Below, piece by piece: positions 42,671 through 51,915 of a DNA stretch of 64,000 nt; the stretch's first letter is position 1, and every line of letters starts with the position of its first letter. Made by a program: the position numbers and the translations under genes. The notes under the pieces are model-generated. The model was not told where the DNA came from and ran no database searches. It saw only the letters and a list, made by a program, of their open reading frames with translations. This DNA comes from Oceanospirillaceae bacterium (GTDB lineage Bacteria > Pseudomonadota > Gammaproteobacteria > Pseudomonadales > Litoribrevibacteraceae), in NCBI GenBank assembly GCA_015665455.1, contig JADFAD010000005.1, forward strand, positions 1 through 64,000, read 5' to 3'.

Positions 42671-45280
42671 ATGGGACACATATTCAAGCTTGGCTTAAAG
42701 CACTGGCGCAGTGATTTTTCCAGCGCAGAAATGCGTCTGTTGCTGATTGCGACCCTAGTGGCAGCCATGAGCATGACCATGATCACCACCTTCACCGATC
42801 GCTTGACCCGAACGATGGAATATCGGGCCAGTGAATTGATTGCCGGAGATTTAATCCTTCAAAGTCAAAATTCCATTAACCCGGAGTGGATCAAGGAAGC
42901 AAAACAAAGGGGTTTAAATCACGTACCCGCCATTGTCTTTTCCACGATGGCGTACGCCAACGATGCATTGGAATTATCTCGTGTCCGTGCGGTAGGTGAA
43001 GGTTATCCGCTTAAAGGTGAAAACCAAGTCACCGATCAGCCTTACGGCAAAAGTCAAGTGATTCATGGCGCACCTGCACCGGGTAACGTTTGGGTCGATC
43101 AACGTGTTATCCAAGCGCTGAATGTCTCCGTCGGCGACACCATCGAACTGGGGGATTCAGAATTCTTGGTGGAATACATCCTCGTTCAAGACGCCGACCG
43201 CAGTGGCAACTTCTACAGTCCCTTCGGCGCCATCATGATGAATATGGAGGACTTGGAAGCCACTGGCGTTCTTGGCCCCGGCAGCCGTGTCACCCAGAAA
43301 CAGTACTTCACTGCCCCCTCGAATAAAGAAGAGCAGTCGCTTTCAGGAAGTCAAAAAGGTTCGGCACATCCAACAACAGACGACAAAAACTCCGACCTGC
43401 AAGCAGTCATTAATTTCGCGGACTGGTTGAAGCCTCAATTAACGGAACATGAACGACTGAGTGGCGCCATCGATTCCGACACCAGCATGGGCACTGCGGT
43501 ACAAAGAGCACAACAATACCTAAGCCTTGCCAGTTTGGTGGCAGTATTATTGGCGGGCGTTGCCATCGCAATGGCAAGCCAACGCTTCAGTGAACGCCAT
43601 TATGAGACCGCAGCGCTGCTTCGCTGCTTAGGGGCAGAACAAAAAGACATCTCCCGTATATTCATTTTAAAGTTATTACTCACAGGGTTGGTTGCTTCAG
43701 CCTTAGGGTGTGCCATAGGTTTTCTCGCCCATTATGGCTTGTTTCAACTGATGCAGGGCTTACTGCCCACAGACATTATGCCCGCCCAATGGGGCCCGGT
43801 TATCATCAGCCTGTTGTCCAGTTTGGTGGTGTTACTGGCGTTTGCCTTTGCGCCCATTCAGCAGTTGAAATCGGTGTCACCGGTAAGGGTTCTTCGCAGA
43901 GAACTAAACCCTAAACCCGTACGACTGAATGTGTTTTACCTATTGGCAATATTCGCCATCGGTGGGCTTGCCTACGTGCTGACCAGCAACTTCAAACTGA
44001 CCTTGATTTTCGTTGTTGGATTAAGCGCCCTTTCCTTGCTTTATGGAGGCTTAGCGGCGGGCTTCTTAGTCATGATCCACCGTGTATCAAACCACTTGCC
44101 ACGGCGTATTCAGACCGGATTCAACCAACTTTATCGTCACCGTTATTATGCCATTTCGCAGCTGGGCGCGTTTGCCTTCATCTTTACGGCTATTACGCTG
44201 ATCATTGTGGTAAGAACCGATTTGTTCTCCCGTTGGCAGGCGTCCATTCCTGCCGATACACCCAACCATTTTGCAATCAATGTTCTGCCGGACACCAAAG
44301 ACGAATTTGAACACTTTCTTGAACAAAAAGGCGTTAACGCCAGTGCTTTCTATCCGATTGTTCGTGGCCGTCTGGTTGAAATCAATGGCCAGGAAGTGAA
44401 ACAGGCCGTCTCGAAAGAAGATGACGTCCGAGCAGTCCAACGTGAATTAAGTCTGACCTGGAGTGACCAACCGGGTGCGGACTCAGAAATTATTGAAGGC
44501 GACTGGTGGCCAACCACCATCAAGCCTAATTCGATTAAGGCGTCTCCATCCATCATTACTCCGGAAGTTAATCGCGTATCCATCGAAAGCGAACTGGCTC
44601 AAAAGCTGAATATTCAAGTCGGTGATGAATTAACGTTCACCATCGTTGGTCAACAACTGAACGCCACCGTGCATAACATCCGTAAAGTAAAATGGGATAA
44701 CTTCAAACCGAACTTTTACATGGTGTTTGAACCCGGTGTCCTGAATGATTTCCACCACACCTACATCAACAGTTTCTACCTTAAGAATCAAAACACCGAG
44801 CTGCTGCTCGATATCAACCGCAACTTCAAGGCTGTGACCATCATCCCCACCGAAAAAGTCATCAAACAGGTACGGGAGATACTCGAACAAACCACCGTCG
44901 CGGTGGAATACATCCTCATGTTGGTATTGCTTGCAGGCGTCGTGCTGCTATTCGCGACCCTACTCAGCACCCTTTCATTACGCCGCCATGAAGCCGCCAT
45001 TTACCGAACACTCGGCGCCTCTGGGTCTTACATTCGAAACTTAATTGTTTATGAATATTTATGGCTTGGGTTACTTGCTGGGGCTTTAGCCATGATGTCG
45101 ACGGAGTTACTCAGCTGGGCGCTCTATAGCAACGTGTTTCAGGTGGATTGGAAGGCTCACCCCGTGCTTTGGGCACTCACACCGTTGTTCGCCATGGCGG
45201 TGATCGTTGTGAGTGGTTGGTTGGCCAGCCGACCTGTGATGACGGCTTCACCTAATCGGTTGCTACGGGAAGTTGGGTAG
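42671..45280 (+). CDS. ybbP: YbbP-type FtsX-like ABC permease
   Basis: An 869-aa permease with the ten-helix duplicated FtsX arrangement: an N-terminal helix and a large periplasmic domain, a FtsX block (about 270-410), a second helix set, another periplasmic domain (about 500-720) and a C-terminal FtsX block (about 735-865). ATG 42671 is preferred to the TTG at 42662, since GAGGAA is nine bases before it. The protein ends normally (MTASPNRLLREVG). The final 124 bp run antisense under the truncated toxin frame. Confidence 0.92.
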   Translation: MGHIFKLGLKHWRSDFSSAEMRLLLIATLVAAMSMTMITTFTDRLTRTMEYRASELIAGDLILQSQNSINPEWIKEAKQRGLNHVPAIVFSTMAYANDALELSRVRAVGEGYPLKGENQVTDQPYGKSQVIHGAPAPGNVWVDQRVIQALNVSVGDTIELGDSEFLVEYILVQDADRSGNFYSPFGAIMMNMEDLEATGVLGPGSRVTQKQYFTAPSNKEEQSLSGSQKGSAHPTTDDKNSDLQAVINFADWLKPQLTEHERLSGAIDSDTSMGTAVQRAQQYLSLASLVAVLLAGVAIAMASQRFSERHYETAALLRCLGAEQKDISRIFILKLLLTGLVASALGCAIGFLAHYGLFQLMQGLLPTDIMPAQWGPVIISLLSSLVVLLAFAFAPIQQLKSVSPVRVLRRELNPKPVRLNVFYLLAIFAIGGLAYVLTSNFKLTLIFVVGLSALSLLYGGLAAGFLVMIHRVSNHLPRRIQTGFNQLYRHRYYAISQLGAFAFIFTAITLIIVVRTDLFSRWQASIPADTPNHFAINVLPDTKDEFEHFLEQKGVNASAFYPIVRGRLVEINGQEVKQAVSKEDDVRAVQRELSLTWSDQPGADSEIIEGDWWPTTIKPNSIKASPSIITPEVNRVSIESELAQKLNIQVGDELTFTIVGQQLNATVHNIRKVKWDNFKPNFYMVFEPGVLNDFHHTYINSFYLKNQNTELLLDINRNFKAVTIIPTEKVIKQVREILEQTTVAVEYILMLVLLAGVVLLFATLLSTLSLRRHEAAIYRTLGASGSYIRNLIVYEYLWLGLLAGALAMMSTELLSWALYSNVFQVDWKAHPVLWALTPLFAMAVIVVSGWLASRPVMTASPNRLLREVG

Positions 45281-45465
45281 GCTAAATGACTCCGCCGTGT
45301 CTTTTCCGAGAACACTTGCCAATCTTCGGGGTAATCAGCAATACGCTGCAATGTATTGACGACTTCATCTAAAAACTGATTCCCCAAGCCCACAACTTGA
45401 GCATTGTAGTATTCAATGGCTTCATCAAGTTCTTGCTGGGCGGGCTCCAGAAATTCAATTTTCAT
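45157..45465 (-). pseudogene. RelE/ParE-family toxin with lost C-terminus
   Basis: The first 58 residues (MKIEFLEPAQQELDEAIEYY, LGNQFLDEVV, PEDWQVFSEKTRR) are a typical ParE/RelE-like toxin that goes with 'addiction module' antitoxins. Family members continue after TRR with a Cys/Arg-rich strand and FPYGLIYQV, then AVAHLHR. Here the frame instead changes at about 45292 into sequence antisense to the end of ybbP and stops at 45157, giving 102 aa. The second half therefore has no toxin similarity and the key C-terminal Arg/His region is gone. The antitoxin gene stop overlaps the start (TAATG). Probably inactive. Confidence 0.75.
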
Positions 45466-45680
45466 TATTTATATTTTGATAGGACTTTATCTAAAGAAAT
45501 TGTCTTAAGCTGACTAGATTCGTACGCTTTAATACGTGATTCCGCTTCTTCTGCCCATAACTCGTCAATATTCTTATCCGGTTCATCCAGACTAGACAGC
45601 AAAATTTCCACTAATTCGACTTTCTCTTCAATTGACAGAGATAAAGCTTCACCAACAATTTCTTTGTTCACATGCGCCAT
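45465..45680 (-). CDS. addiction-module antitoxin
   Basis: From ATG 45680 (GGAG eight bases upstream) this is a 71-aa protein with the addiction-module antitoxin pattern: helical, LSIEEKVELVEILLSSLD, then DELWAEEAESRIKAYESSQL. An alternative ATG at 45695 adds five residues. It overlaps the toxin start by 1 bp. Since the toxin appears broken, this gene is probably a surviving remnant with autoregulatory or orphan-antitoxin function. Confidence 0.82.
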   Translation of the reverse strand: MAHVNKEIVGEALSLSIEEKVELVEILLSSLDEPDKNIDELWAEEAESRIKAYESSQLKTISLDKVLSKYK

Positions 45681-45920
45681 ATTGAAACGCTCCATACATT
45701 CATCTAGTGTCAGTCTAACACATGAAATCTAACGTCTATCTTATCAAAACAATTCTTATTTCATGATAAGGACTTCGCATTATAAAATACGATTAAAGTG
45801 ATAATCAGCCAGTCTTTCTGATTCAGCTCATACCATTAGTAATGTCGCATTTGTTGGAGATTTCACACAAAGTATAATGGCTTCTAAATACGGACTTTCC
45901 TTCAAAGCAGAGAATCAACA
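45681..45920. other. intergenic region between antitoxin and an unknown gene
   Basis: This 240-bp stretch is AT-rich with an imperfect inverted repeat (CTTATCA near 45739, TGATAAG near 45763). No credible ORF or RNA gene is seen. Confidence 0.4.
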
Positions 45921-46715
45921 TTGAAAACAAGCTTTAAAACCTCCCACAGTGAAATCATCGTTGAAATTGAAGTTGAAGACCTTAGCTCGTTTGAAAGCTT
46001 AAATGCTTTGGCCGATGTCTATCTCGATCTTTCGTATCACATTGATGAAAATATACTCAAGCATGGTGTAAAGGTTGAATACAGTACTCTGACCTTTTCC
46101 ATTGATGTCATCACACCGAGTGGCAGATTGGAAGAAGAGGAGGTATTTTCAAAGTTTGTGGGAAACCCGATCTTAGAATCGAAAGCGGCCAACTTCATCA
46201 GCAATGTAAACATGTGGTGTCGGGCAAACGAGGCGCACATTTGGCAGGATGATGAAAACCCACTGGCGGAGTGCACTGCTTATGTTCTTTGCCTGCAAGA
46301 TTTAAAATATATTCCTCTGTATATTGAATTATTGGTGCAAAATGATTTGGATCACGAGGTCTACCAGAATGAGCACATTGCAGCATTAGTCGAAAAACAC
46401 GGCCTGTGTAAGAGCTTACTTACCTTGTTGGCCCACAGAATCGGCGGCGCTTGTGGCCAATGGGGCATGGATCAGGTGGGAGAATACAAGCCGCAATTAC
46501 TTGACTACTTCAGTGAACACCCGGAACAGAGGTCTCTGTTTTTAAAAACCGGCTTTAAATCCATACTGGATCAACATATGGGCCACCAGTTGTGGTTTGA
46601 GCCAATCCGTTTTTTGGCGGGTTTCATTCAAGATGAGCAAGAAAGAAACCATTGGTTAAAGGATCAGCAAGAATACGCGGAAGTGTATTTCGGCGATGGT
46701 ATTGATTTTGACTAA
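45921..46715 (+). CDS. hypothetical protein
   Basis: A 264-aa acidic, cytosolic-looking protein starting at a TTG. The N-terminal 90 residues look like a small beta-rich domain; the C-terminal half is helical (YIPLYIELLVQND, LLTLLAHRIGGACGQWGMDQ, FEPIRFLAGFI). It has no family I can name. It converges with the Imm49 gene across a strong terminator, and both are in the accessory patch. Confidence 0.65.
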   Translation: MKTSFKTSHSEIIVEIEVEDLSSFESLNALADVYLDLSYHIDENILKHGVKVEYSTLTFSIDVITPSGRLEEEEVFSKFVGNPILESKAANFISNVNMWCRANEAHIWQDDENPLAECTAYVLCLQDLKYIPLYIELLVQNDLDHEVYQNEHIAALVEKHGLCKSLLTLLAHRIGGACGQWGMDQVGEYKPQLLDYFSEHPEQRSLFLKTGFKSILDQHMGHQLWFEPIRFLAGFIQDEQERNHWLKDQQEYAEVYFGDGIDFD

Positions 46716-46746
46716 GCTTCTGAAGGCAACTGGGTCAAAATAGAAC

Positions 46747-46767
46747 GGCCTAACCTGGGGTTAGGCC
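46747..46767. terminator. bidirectional terminator between convergent genes
   Basis: GGCCTAACC (46747-46755) and GGTTAGGCC (46759-46767) form a tight 9-bp stem with a 3-nt loop, between the stops at 46715 and 46775. Confidence 0.8.
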
Positions 46768-46774
46768 ATTCAAT

Positions 46775-47674
46775 TCACTCAATCTCACCTTCATAAAAAT
46801 CAGTTGCAACAGAAGGTGGCTGCTCAAACTCACCATACACCAACCATTCAGGCACATAGGCTGATTTTTTAGGGAGCTTAAACCCTTTTTGATCGTACAT
46901 AAGAGATGAGACAGCGGTAATTGGGAATGAAATCCAGCCGTCGTGCTCGTCTCTTAAACGTTTGCAAGAATTCCAGTATTCCTTATGGCTTTTTACTGCA
47001 TCTAACCAAGTTTCACGATACTCATCCTCATCGGCATTCGTTACCGTCAAAATCATCAACTTAACGAACGGAAATAAAACCAATAAAGCATAATCCTTCA
47101 CATCCTGGGATTTAAACTCAATCCCAGACTTTTCAAGAGCCGACAACATGATAGACCTTAAGTCCGCGTCTTCATTACCTTCACCAAGAACTGCCCCAAG
47201 GAAATCCATGATGGAATCCGTGTATTCGTTATTCCCCATAGGGACATTACGAAAGTGTTCTTTGGTGATCTGACATAATCGAACAATGGCTGCGTTGTCT
47301 TTCAATAAGATAGCGACAGAAAGGTGCCGCAACCAATAATAAAAGCGGAAATCATCTGCACAGTACTCGCCCACCACATTATAGGTTTTACCATCGATGG
47401 TAAAGCGAATTTCTTTGCCTTCGCTGGTCACAAAGCGATAATAAGACACGCCCGTTTGATGAATAAGATTCAAATAACCAGCTAATTTATTACAGTCCTG
47501 TTCAACTTGAACCTCATAGCAAAAAAGCTCTATCGCTACATTGTTAGCGCTGCTTAGATATACTTTTGGGGCTCTATCCAAGCCTTTCGAAGTGTAAATT
47601 TCCCAAGAGTCTGCGAACATACTCCGGTTGTTTTCAAAGATATGACTTTGTTTCGTGGGTGGATGTTTAGTCAT
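46775..47674 (-). CDS. Imm49-family immunity protein
   Basis: A 299-aa soluble protein. The C-terminal half matches the Imm49 family of polymorphic-toxin immunity proteins (YYWLRHLSVAILLKDNAAIV, then DEYRETWLDAVKSHKEYW, GWISFPITAVSSLMYDQKGF, YVPEWLVYGEF). Imm49 proteins protect against polymorphic toxins of neighbours or the cell itself. No toxin, VgrG, PAAR, Hcp or Rhs gene is in the window, so it is an orphan. The toxin specificity cannot be inferred. An upstream gene on the minus strand is the lipoprotein at 48742. Confidence 0.8.
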   Translation of the reverse strand: MTKHPPTKQSHIFENNRSMFADSWEIYTSKGLDRAPKVYLSSANNVAIELFCYEVQVEQDCNKLAGYLNLIHQTGVSYYRFVTSEGKEIRFTIDGKTYNVVGEYCADDFRFYYWLRHLSVAILLKDNAAIVRLCQITKEHFRNVPMGNNEYTDSIMDFLGAVLGEGNEDADLRSIMLSALEKSGIEFKSQDVKDYALLVLFPFVKLMILTVTNADEDEYRETWLDAVKSHKEYWNSCKRLRDEHDGWISFPITAVSSLMYDQKGFKLPKKSAYVPEWLVYGEFEQPPSVATDFYEGEIE

Positions 47675-47701
47675 TCTGTCTTTCCTTAAGTTTCTTATCC
47701 A

Positions 47702-48742
47702 TCAAAGCCGACTGATCTTTCCGGTACAGCTCACATCACTGATGATGTCGCTTCTGATGACTTTGACCTGATCGTATTTACGAATCTTTTCCACCAAACT
47801 GGGTTCCGTCACTTCAATGATGGCGCGTGTGGGCTCCACCAACGTGGCGACTTTGGCTTCGCCAATGGGTGCTACGTCATGACGGCCTAATTCACCCACA
47901 CGGCCCAGTTGCACTTTTTGGCCCGCAACAAAGCCTGCGGCTGCTCCGCCAGAGATTTCAAAGTAATGCACTTTGCCATCGCTGTAGTAATTCAACACAT
48001 AAGCGGTGGGTGTTAGGTAAGTTGCTAACGCATGACCTCCGCAATCGGCGATGTCTTCAACGATGTCTCTTCGAAGGTTCTGATACATCATGCTGGATTT
48101 ACTTTGTGAAGTGGTTGGGCAACGAAAGGTATCAAAGTCATCGTTTTCTGAGCTTTCTAACCAAAAGCTTTTCAGCGTGCGATATTCCGGCAGCGGCTTC
48201 AGCTTTAAATCGAAATGGGCTTCCAAGGTGTATTCACAACTGCCAGGGCGTTTATCTTCACACACCGGACACCAGATAGGGTCTGAATAGGTTTGCTCAA
48301 AATTGGAACGGTTCATGTTCACTTCGAGAATGTAATCCACAATGGACTGACCGGCGTATTCACCGGAGCGATTCAATTCAGCGGTTTGGATGAAATCTTT
48401 AAGGGCTTTTCGATTCGGGTTGTTCGTACCAAAAAGGCGGTTCATGTGGCCTTTGGCCGCTGCGGGGGGTTGTTTGAGTTGAATGCCCGCTTTGCGAAGT
48501 TTCTCTTTCCAGCGCTGCAAAATATCGGATTCCACTCGTAAACCATCACGGCCATCATTTTTCGCCAATAACCAAAGGGTGGTAGGATCGCCTTTAAGCT
48601 CCGCAGCCAAGGGTTTGTGTTCGGCTTCTGGCAATGGGCGCTCCATAGGAATTTGTTGGCGAGTCAAAGTACTGCACCCCACCACGGTAATCAGAAACGT
48701 CAATAATGCCGCTAGCCTAACAATCCTTTTCATTTGATTCAT
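47702..48742 (-). CDS. lipoprotein of unknown function
   Basis: A 346-aa lipoprotein: signal peptide with lipobox TVVGC at about 19-23. The central part has four Cys in WCPVC and DKRPGSCEY/CPTTS regions. The C-terminal part (about 265-335) is beta-rich with alternating V/I residues and two VxL..V..  strands (GQKVQLGRVGELGRHDVAPI), reminiscent of the small barrel at the end of FlgT-type proteins, but that is only a visual impression. AAAGGA lies upstream of ATG 48742. It follows the LPP20 gene by 39 bp, in the same direction, so the three lipoproteins may be a unit. Confidence 0.75.
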   Translation of the reverse strand: MNQMKRIVRLAALLTFLITVVGCSTLTRQQIPMERPLPEAEHKPLAAELKGDPTTLWLLAKNDGRDGLRVESDILQRWKEKLRKAGIQLKQPPAAAKGHMNRLFGTNNPNRKALKDFIQTAELNRSGEYAGQSIVDYILEVNMNRSNFEQTYSDPIWCPVCEDKRPGSCEYTLEAHFDLKLKPLPEYRTLKSFWLESSENDDFDTFRCPTTSQSKSSMMYQNLRRDIVEDIADCGGHALATYLTPTAYVLNYYSDGKVHYFEISGGAAAGFVAGQKVQLGRVGELGRHDVAPIGEAKVATLVEPTRAIIEVTEPSLVEKIRKYDQVKVIRSDIISDVSCTGKISRL

Positions 48743-48781
48743 CGTCCTTTCATTTCTGTATTATTTTTGTTCGTTTAATTA

Positions 48782-49792
48782 TTAATGCTGACGTTTGCTA
48801 AACATTGCTGTGATGCTCGAATCACGGAGTGATCTTAACAGCTTTTCATTGGCTTTTTGCTCGGCATCTTTGTACGAGCCGATTGAAACGGCACTTTCAG
48901 TTAACTTGCGACTGGCCAAGATGGGCCCCGACGCTTTCTTCAACAGCACAACCAAAGTCACCTCACTGTGGTAATCCCCTTGCAGTTTCTTGCGCGTCAC
49001 TCGCGTATTGAATTCCATTTCGCTTTGTTTTGAATGGGCTTTGGATCGAATAACATGAATGTGTTCGGCCGTTAATTGCTCTTTTATTAAAGCAGTCAAA
49101 CCTTGTATTTGTGTATTATCGTCAATGGCCAGTGCCAGTGTTTTCTTCAATTGGGCCAAGCCGTGGTCGTAGCGAGTCAGCAACTGCTGGCTTTGAACAA
49201 CGACGTCACTGCTTTTATTTACTGCGGTAGCACTTACGAGTAACCAGCTATCCGTTAAGCGATTAACCAGCTCAGTTTGAGAATGCAATGCCCACCAATG
49301 TTCAAACGCATTGTTGGTATTGCGACCGGCCTGAAGTGTTCGTTTCAAGCGTGGAATCATCACGGCTAAGTCGTTCATTAAGTAGTCGTGTAACACCGCT
49401 TTATTCAGTTGAACCTGCACGTAATAACTTAACCCGATTTTTGCTTGTTTCAATGTATTCAGGTTAGGTAAAGCAATGTCTTTGAAGTGTGCATGGCTGG
49501 ACTTTTCAACGTACAAACGATGGAAGTCCTGATCCGTCACCTCCATGGTTTTTACTTCGCTGGAAACATGACTCAACAATTGAGCGGCCAAAGATTCTTT
49601 AGCGTTCTTATGGGCTTCGCGCAAACTGACACCTTCACCGACCGCATAAAAATGTTGATTATCCACCGTCGGTTGAGACACCCAAGAAGGCAACGCAGAG
49701 TGAGGCGTTGAAAGACAAGCAGATAAGAAAATTATAAAAGAAAACACAAAAACTATTCGGCTCGCACGTTTCAAACGGCATTTCCCTGTCAC
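48782..49792 (-). CDS. LPP20-family lipoprotein, paralogue 1
   Basis: A 336-aa outer-membrane lipoprotein: signal peptide and lipobox LSAC (Cys at about 26). The LPP20 domain begins LPSWVSQPTVDNQHFYAVGEG. It is closely related to the next gene (50109-51134), sharing LPSWVS, FYAVGEG, NNAFE.WW, ESQQLLTRYD and LVVLLKKASG, so the two came from a tandem duplication. It starts at GTG 49792 with AAAGGGATC upstream. LPP20 proteins are outer-membrane lipoproteins of unclear function. The last 200 residues are a large helical and beta domain with no known fold. Confidence 0.85.
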   Translation of the reverse strand: MTGKCRLKRASRIVFVFSFIIFLSACLSTPHSALPSWVSQPTVDNQHFYAVGEGVSLREAHKNAKESLAAQLLSHVSSEVKTMEVTDQDFHRLYVEKSSHAHFKDIALPNLNTLKQAKIGLSYYVQVQLNKAVLHDYLMNDLAVMIPRLKRTLQAGRNTNNAFEHWWALHSQTELVNRLTDSWLLVSATAVNKSSDVVVQSQQLLTRYDHGLAQLKKTLALAIDDNTQIQGLTALIKEQLTAEHIHVIRSKAHSKQSEMEFNTRVTRKKLQGDYHSEVTLVVLLKKASGPILASRKLTESAVSIGSYKDAEQKANEKLLRSLRDSSITAMFSKRQH

Positions 49793-50108
49793 GATAATGA
49801 TCCCTTTTTTAACCTTTTATTTGTACCAACCATGGTTAGTACTGACCCATTCTAAACCGAGCAGATAACGCCTTAGGTGACCAACGCCCTAACGATTTTG
49901 GGTATTCTAAACCAAACACGTGACGTATTTATACTTTGAAAAGATGAATCAGTATCAGGCAAACAACGGAATTCGGAAAGGGAAAGGAGTTAACAGAGCT
50001 AGTGTTTAACAAGGATAACAAGAGAGTCTGCCCATCCGAGGATAATTTATCTCCGAATGGGCAATTGCAATAAATAGATTCAAATAGACTCTGAATACAG
50101 ACGCCAAT
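49793..50108. other. 316-bp gap between the LPP20 paralogues
   Basis: It contains an imperfect hairpin near 50029-50063 that probably ends the upstream (minus-strand) LPP20 transcript, and upstream sequence of the second paralogue. No other gene is seen. Confidence 0.5.
50029..50063 (-). terminator. imperfect terminator hairpin after LPP20 paralogue 2
   Basis: TGCCCATCCGAG (50029-50040) can pair with CTCCGAATGGGCA (50051-50063) with a bulge, 46 bp past the stop at 50109. The minus-strand sequence after it is T-rich. Confidence 0.5.
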
Positions 50109-51134
50109 CTATGATTGGCGTTTACTGAACAATACCGTAACGTTGGATTCGCGAAGTGCATTCAGTAATTGAGCATTCGCTTTCTTCTCAGCGTCTTTAA
50201 ATGAACTGTCTGATACTGCACTTTCTGTGAGTTCTCGGCTCGCCAAGATCACACCAGACGCCTTCTTAAGTAAAACTACAAGCGTCACTTTACTGTGATA
50301 ATCGCCTTCTAATTTCACTCGTTTAACTTGCGTATTAAACTCGATTTCATTGTGTCTGGATTTACGACCTGGATACACAACTTTTACATTTTCAGCAGTA
50401 AGTTGTTCATTGGCAAATTTAGTCAGGCCTTTAATTGGCGTGTTATCATCCACTCGTAATTTAAGGGTCTTCTTCACACGGCCCATGGCATTATCATAGC
50501 GAGTAAGTAATTGCTGACTTTCAACGATCAATTCGCCGTTTTTATTGTTCGTTGTGGACGTCGCAATCAACCAATCGTTCGTCAGCTTCTTAACTAAGTC
50601 CGTTTGGGATTGCAGCACCCACCAATATTCAAACGCATTATTGGCATTTTTACCGGTACGTAAGCTGTTCGATAAACGACGATTTAAGCCTTCGAGTTCA
50701 GTAATAAGGTAAGTACTCAAGTCCGACTTTTTTAATTTCACTTGAGCAAAGTGACTTTTCTCAATGTGCGCTTGCTCACTGATGGTCACTCTAGGCAGGT
50801 CGATGTCTTTGAAGTCCGCTTCATTGGCTTTCTTTACGTACAGATCACGAAAATCCTGATCCGATACATTGATTGTTTTGGCATCGTTATTTACGCCTGC
50901 CAGCAACTGGGATTCCAACGCTTCTTGCGCATTTTGCTGGGCTTCATTTTGATTGAGACCTTCACCCACTGCATAGAAGTGTTCATTGTCTAATGCCGGG
51001 GTTGATACCCAAGAAGGAAGTGTTTTTTCATTAGTCGTCTGACAACCCGCCAGAAAACCAAAAAGAATAAGCACAAAGCCAATACGGTTTGCGCTCAGCG
51101 TGCTAAATACCTTTTGCATGATGAGAGAGTCCAT
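50109..51134 (-). CDS. LPP20-family lipoprotein, paralogue 2
   Basis: A 341-aa lipoprotein with lipobox LAGC (Cys near 31). It aligns with paralogue 1 over its whole length by eye, with no gap longer than a few residues. The LPP20 segment is LPSWVSTPALDNEHFYAVGEG. ATG 51134 or 51119 could start it; the latter gives a more typical signal peptide. Ordering on the minus strand is paralogue 2, then paralogue 1, then the 346-aa lipoprotein. Confidence 0.85.
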   Translation of the reverse strand: MDSLIMQKVFSTLSANRIGFVLILFGFLAGCQTTNEKTLPSWVSTPALDNEHFYAVGEGLNQNEAQQNAQEALESQLLAGVNNDAKTINVSDQDFRDLYVKKANEADFKDIDLPRVTISEQAHIEKSHFAQVKLKKSDLSTYLITELEGLNRRLSNSLRTGKNANNAFEYWWVLQSQTDLVKKLTNDWLIATSTTNNKNGELIVESQQLLTRYDNAMGRVKKTLKLRVDDNTPIKGLTKFANEQLTAENVKVVYPGRKSRHNEIEFNTQVKRVKLEGDYHSKVTLVVLLKKASGVILASRELTESAVSDSSFKDAEKKANAQLLNALRESNVTVLFSKRQS

Positions 51135-51386
51135 TCCGTCAAAAAAATAGAAACTATCATACTTTTGTTTCTATTTGGGAACACAACTTCTCAAAATTCG
51201 AACAAAATTCATATTAAACGACAAACGACTCGATCAAACGGTTGACATCATGCATTCGCCCTAGGTTTGTTGCAAATATATGACAATCAATCCTAAGTTA
51301 TCTATCTAAAAAAACACACACTTCAATCTCTCTTTTTGATGAACCAAACCTTGATTGCTAATCTTTTGTAAAAGGATATTCAAAAG

Positions 51387-51878
51387 ATGATCAGGGGCTC
51401 CAGCATGATTACAAAACACGTAAAATCTCAACTCGAAGTTGGATTCAGTAATCAACAGTACAAAAAAATACGAGACCTCTGGAAGCATCATTCAATCTCG
51501 GAAGACGACCGTAATATTGATGGAATACTGAGCACCCTGACCGACGATTGTGAATACGTAATGATGCCTTCTGGGGACAAATGGGTAGGGAAAGAAGGCG
51601 CAAGTCAGTTTTATCAGGAAGTACTTACTGCCTACCCCGACATTCATTTCGAATTACAGAACATAGTCATTGGACCTCAAGGCGTATTTGAAGAGGCCAT
51701 CGCCACAGGTACTTTAATGGGTAACTGGCGTCATTGGATAGGAGATGGCCAAAAAGTTGTGTTCCCTGTTCAGATATTTTTTCCTTGGTGTGAAAAAAGA
51801 GAAAAGTTCAAAGGTGAACGCGTCTTCCTTGACTACAACCGTATTCTCTCGGAGCTGATCATAAAGTCGAGCCTCTAA
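51387..51878 (+). CDS. SnoaL-like (NTF2-fold) protein
   Basis: A 163-aa protein whose central region is a SnoaL-like domain: RNIDGILSTLTDDCEYVMMPSGDKWVGKEG, GASQFYQEVLTAYPDIHFELQNI and AIATGTLMG. Members are small-molecule binding or isomerase/cyclase proteins. Start may be ATG 51387 (AAAGGAT upstream) or ATG 51405 (AGGGG upstream). The substrate is unknown. It stands alone, divergent from the LPP20 group. Confidence 0.8.
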   Translation: MIRGSSMITKHVKSQLEVGFSNQQYKKIRDLWKHHSISEDDRNIDGILSTLTDDCEYVMMPSGDKWVGKEGASQFYQEVLTAYPDIHFELQNIVIGPQGVFEEAIATGTLMGNWRHWIGDGQKVVFPVQIFFPWCEKREKFKGERVFLDYNRILSELIIKSSL

Positions 51879-51915
51879 GAGACTCCCCTTTATCCCGTGC
51901 TGTACTTTATGTAAA

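Noticed and set aside
47827-48279. 150-codon open frame on the plus strand
   Set aside because: It is antisense to the well-supported lipoprotein gene, has no ribosome site and no recognisable family.
51306-51491. 61-codon frame on the minus strand before the SnoaL gene
   Set aside because: It overlaps the SnoaL start on the opposite strand and has no family or ribosome site.
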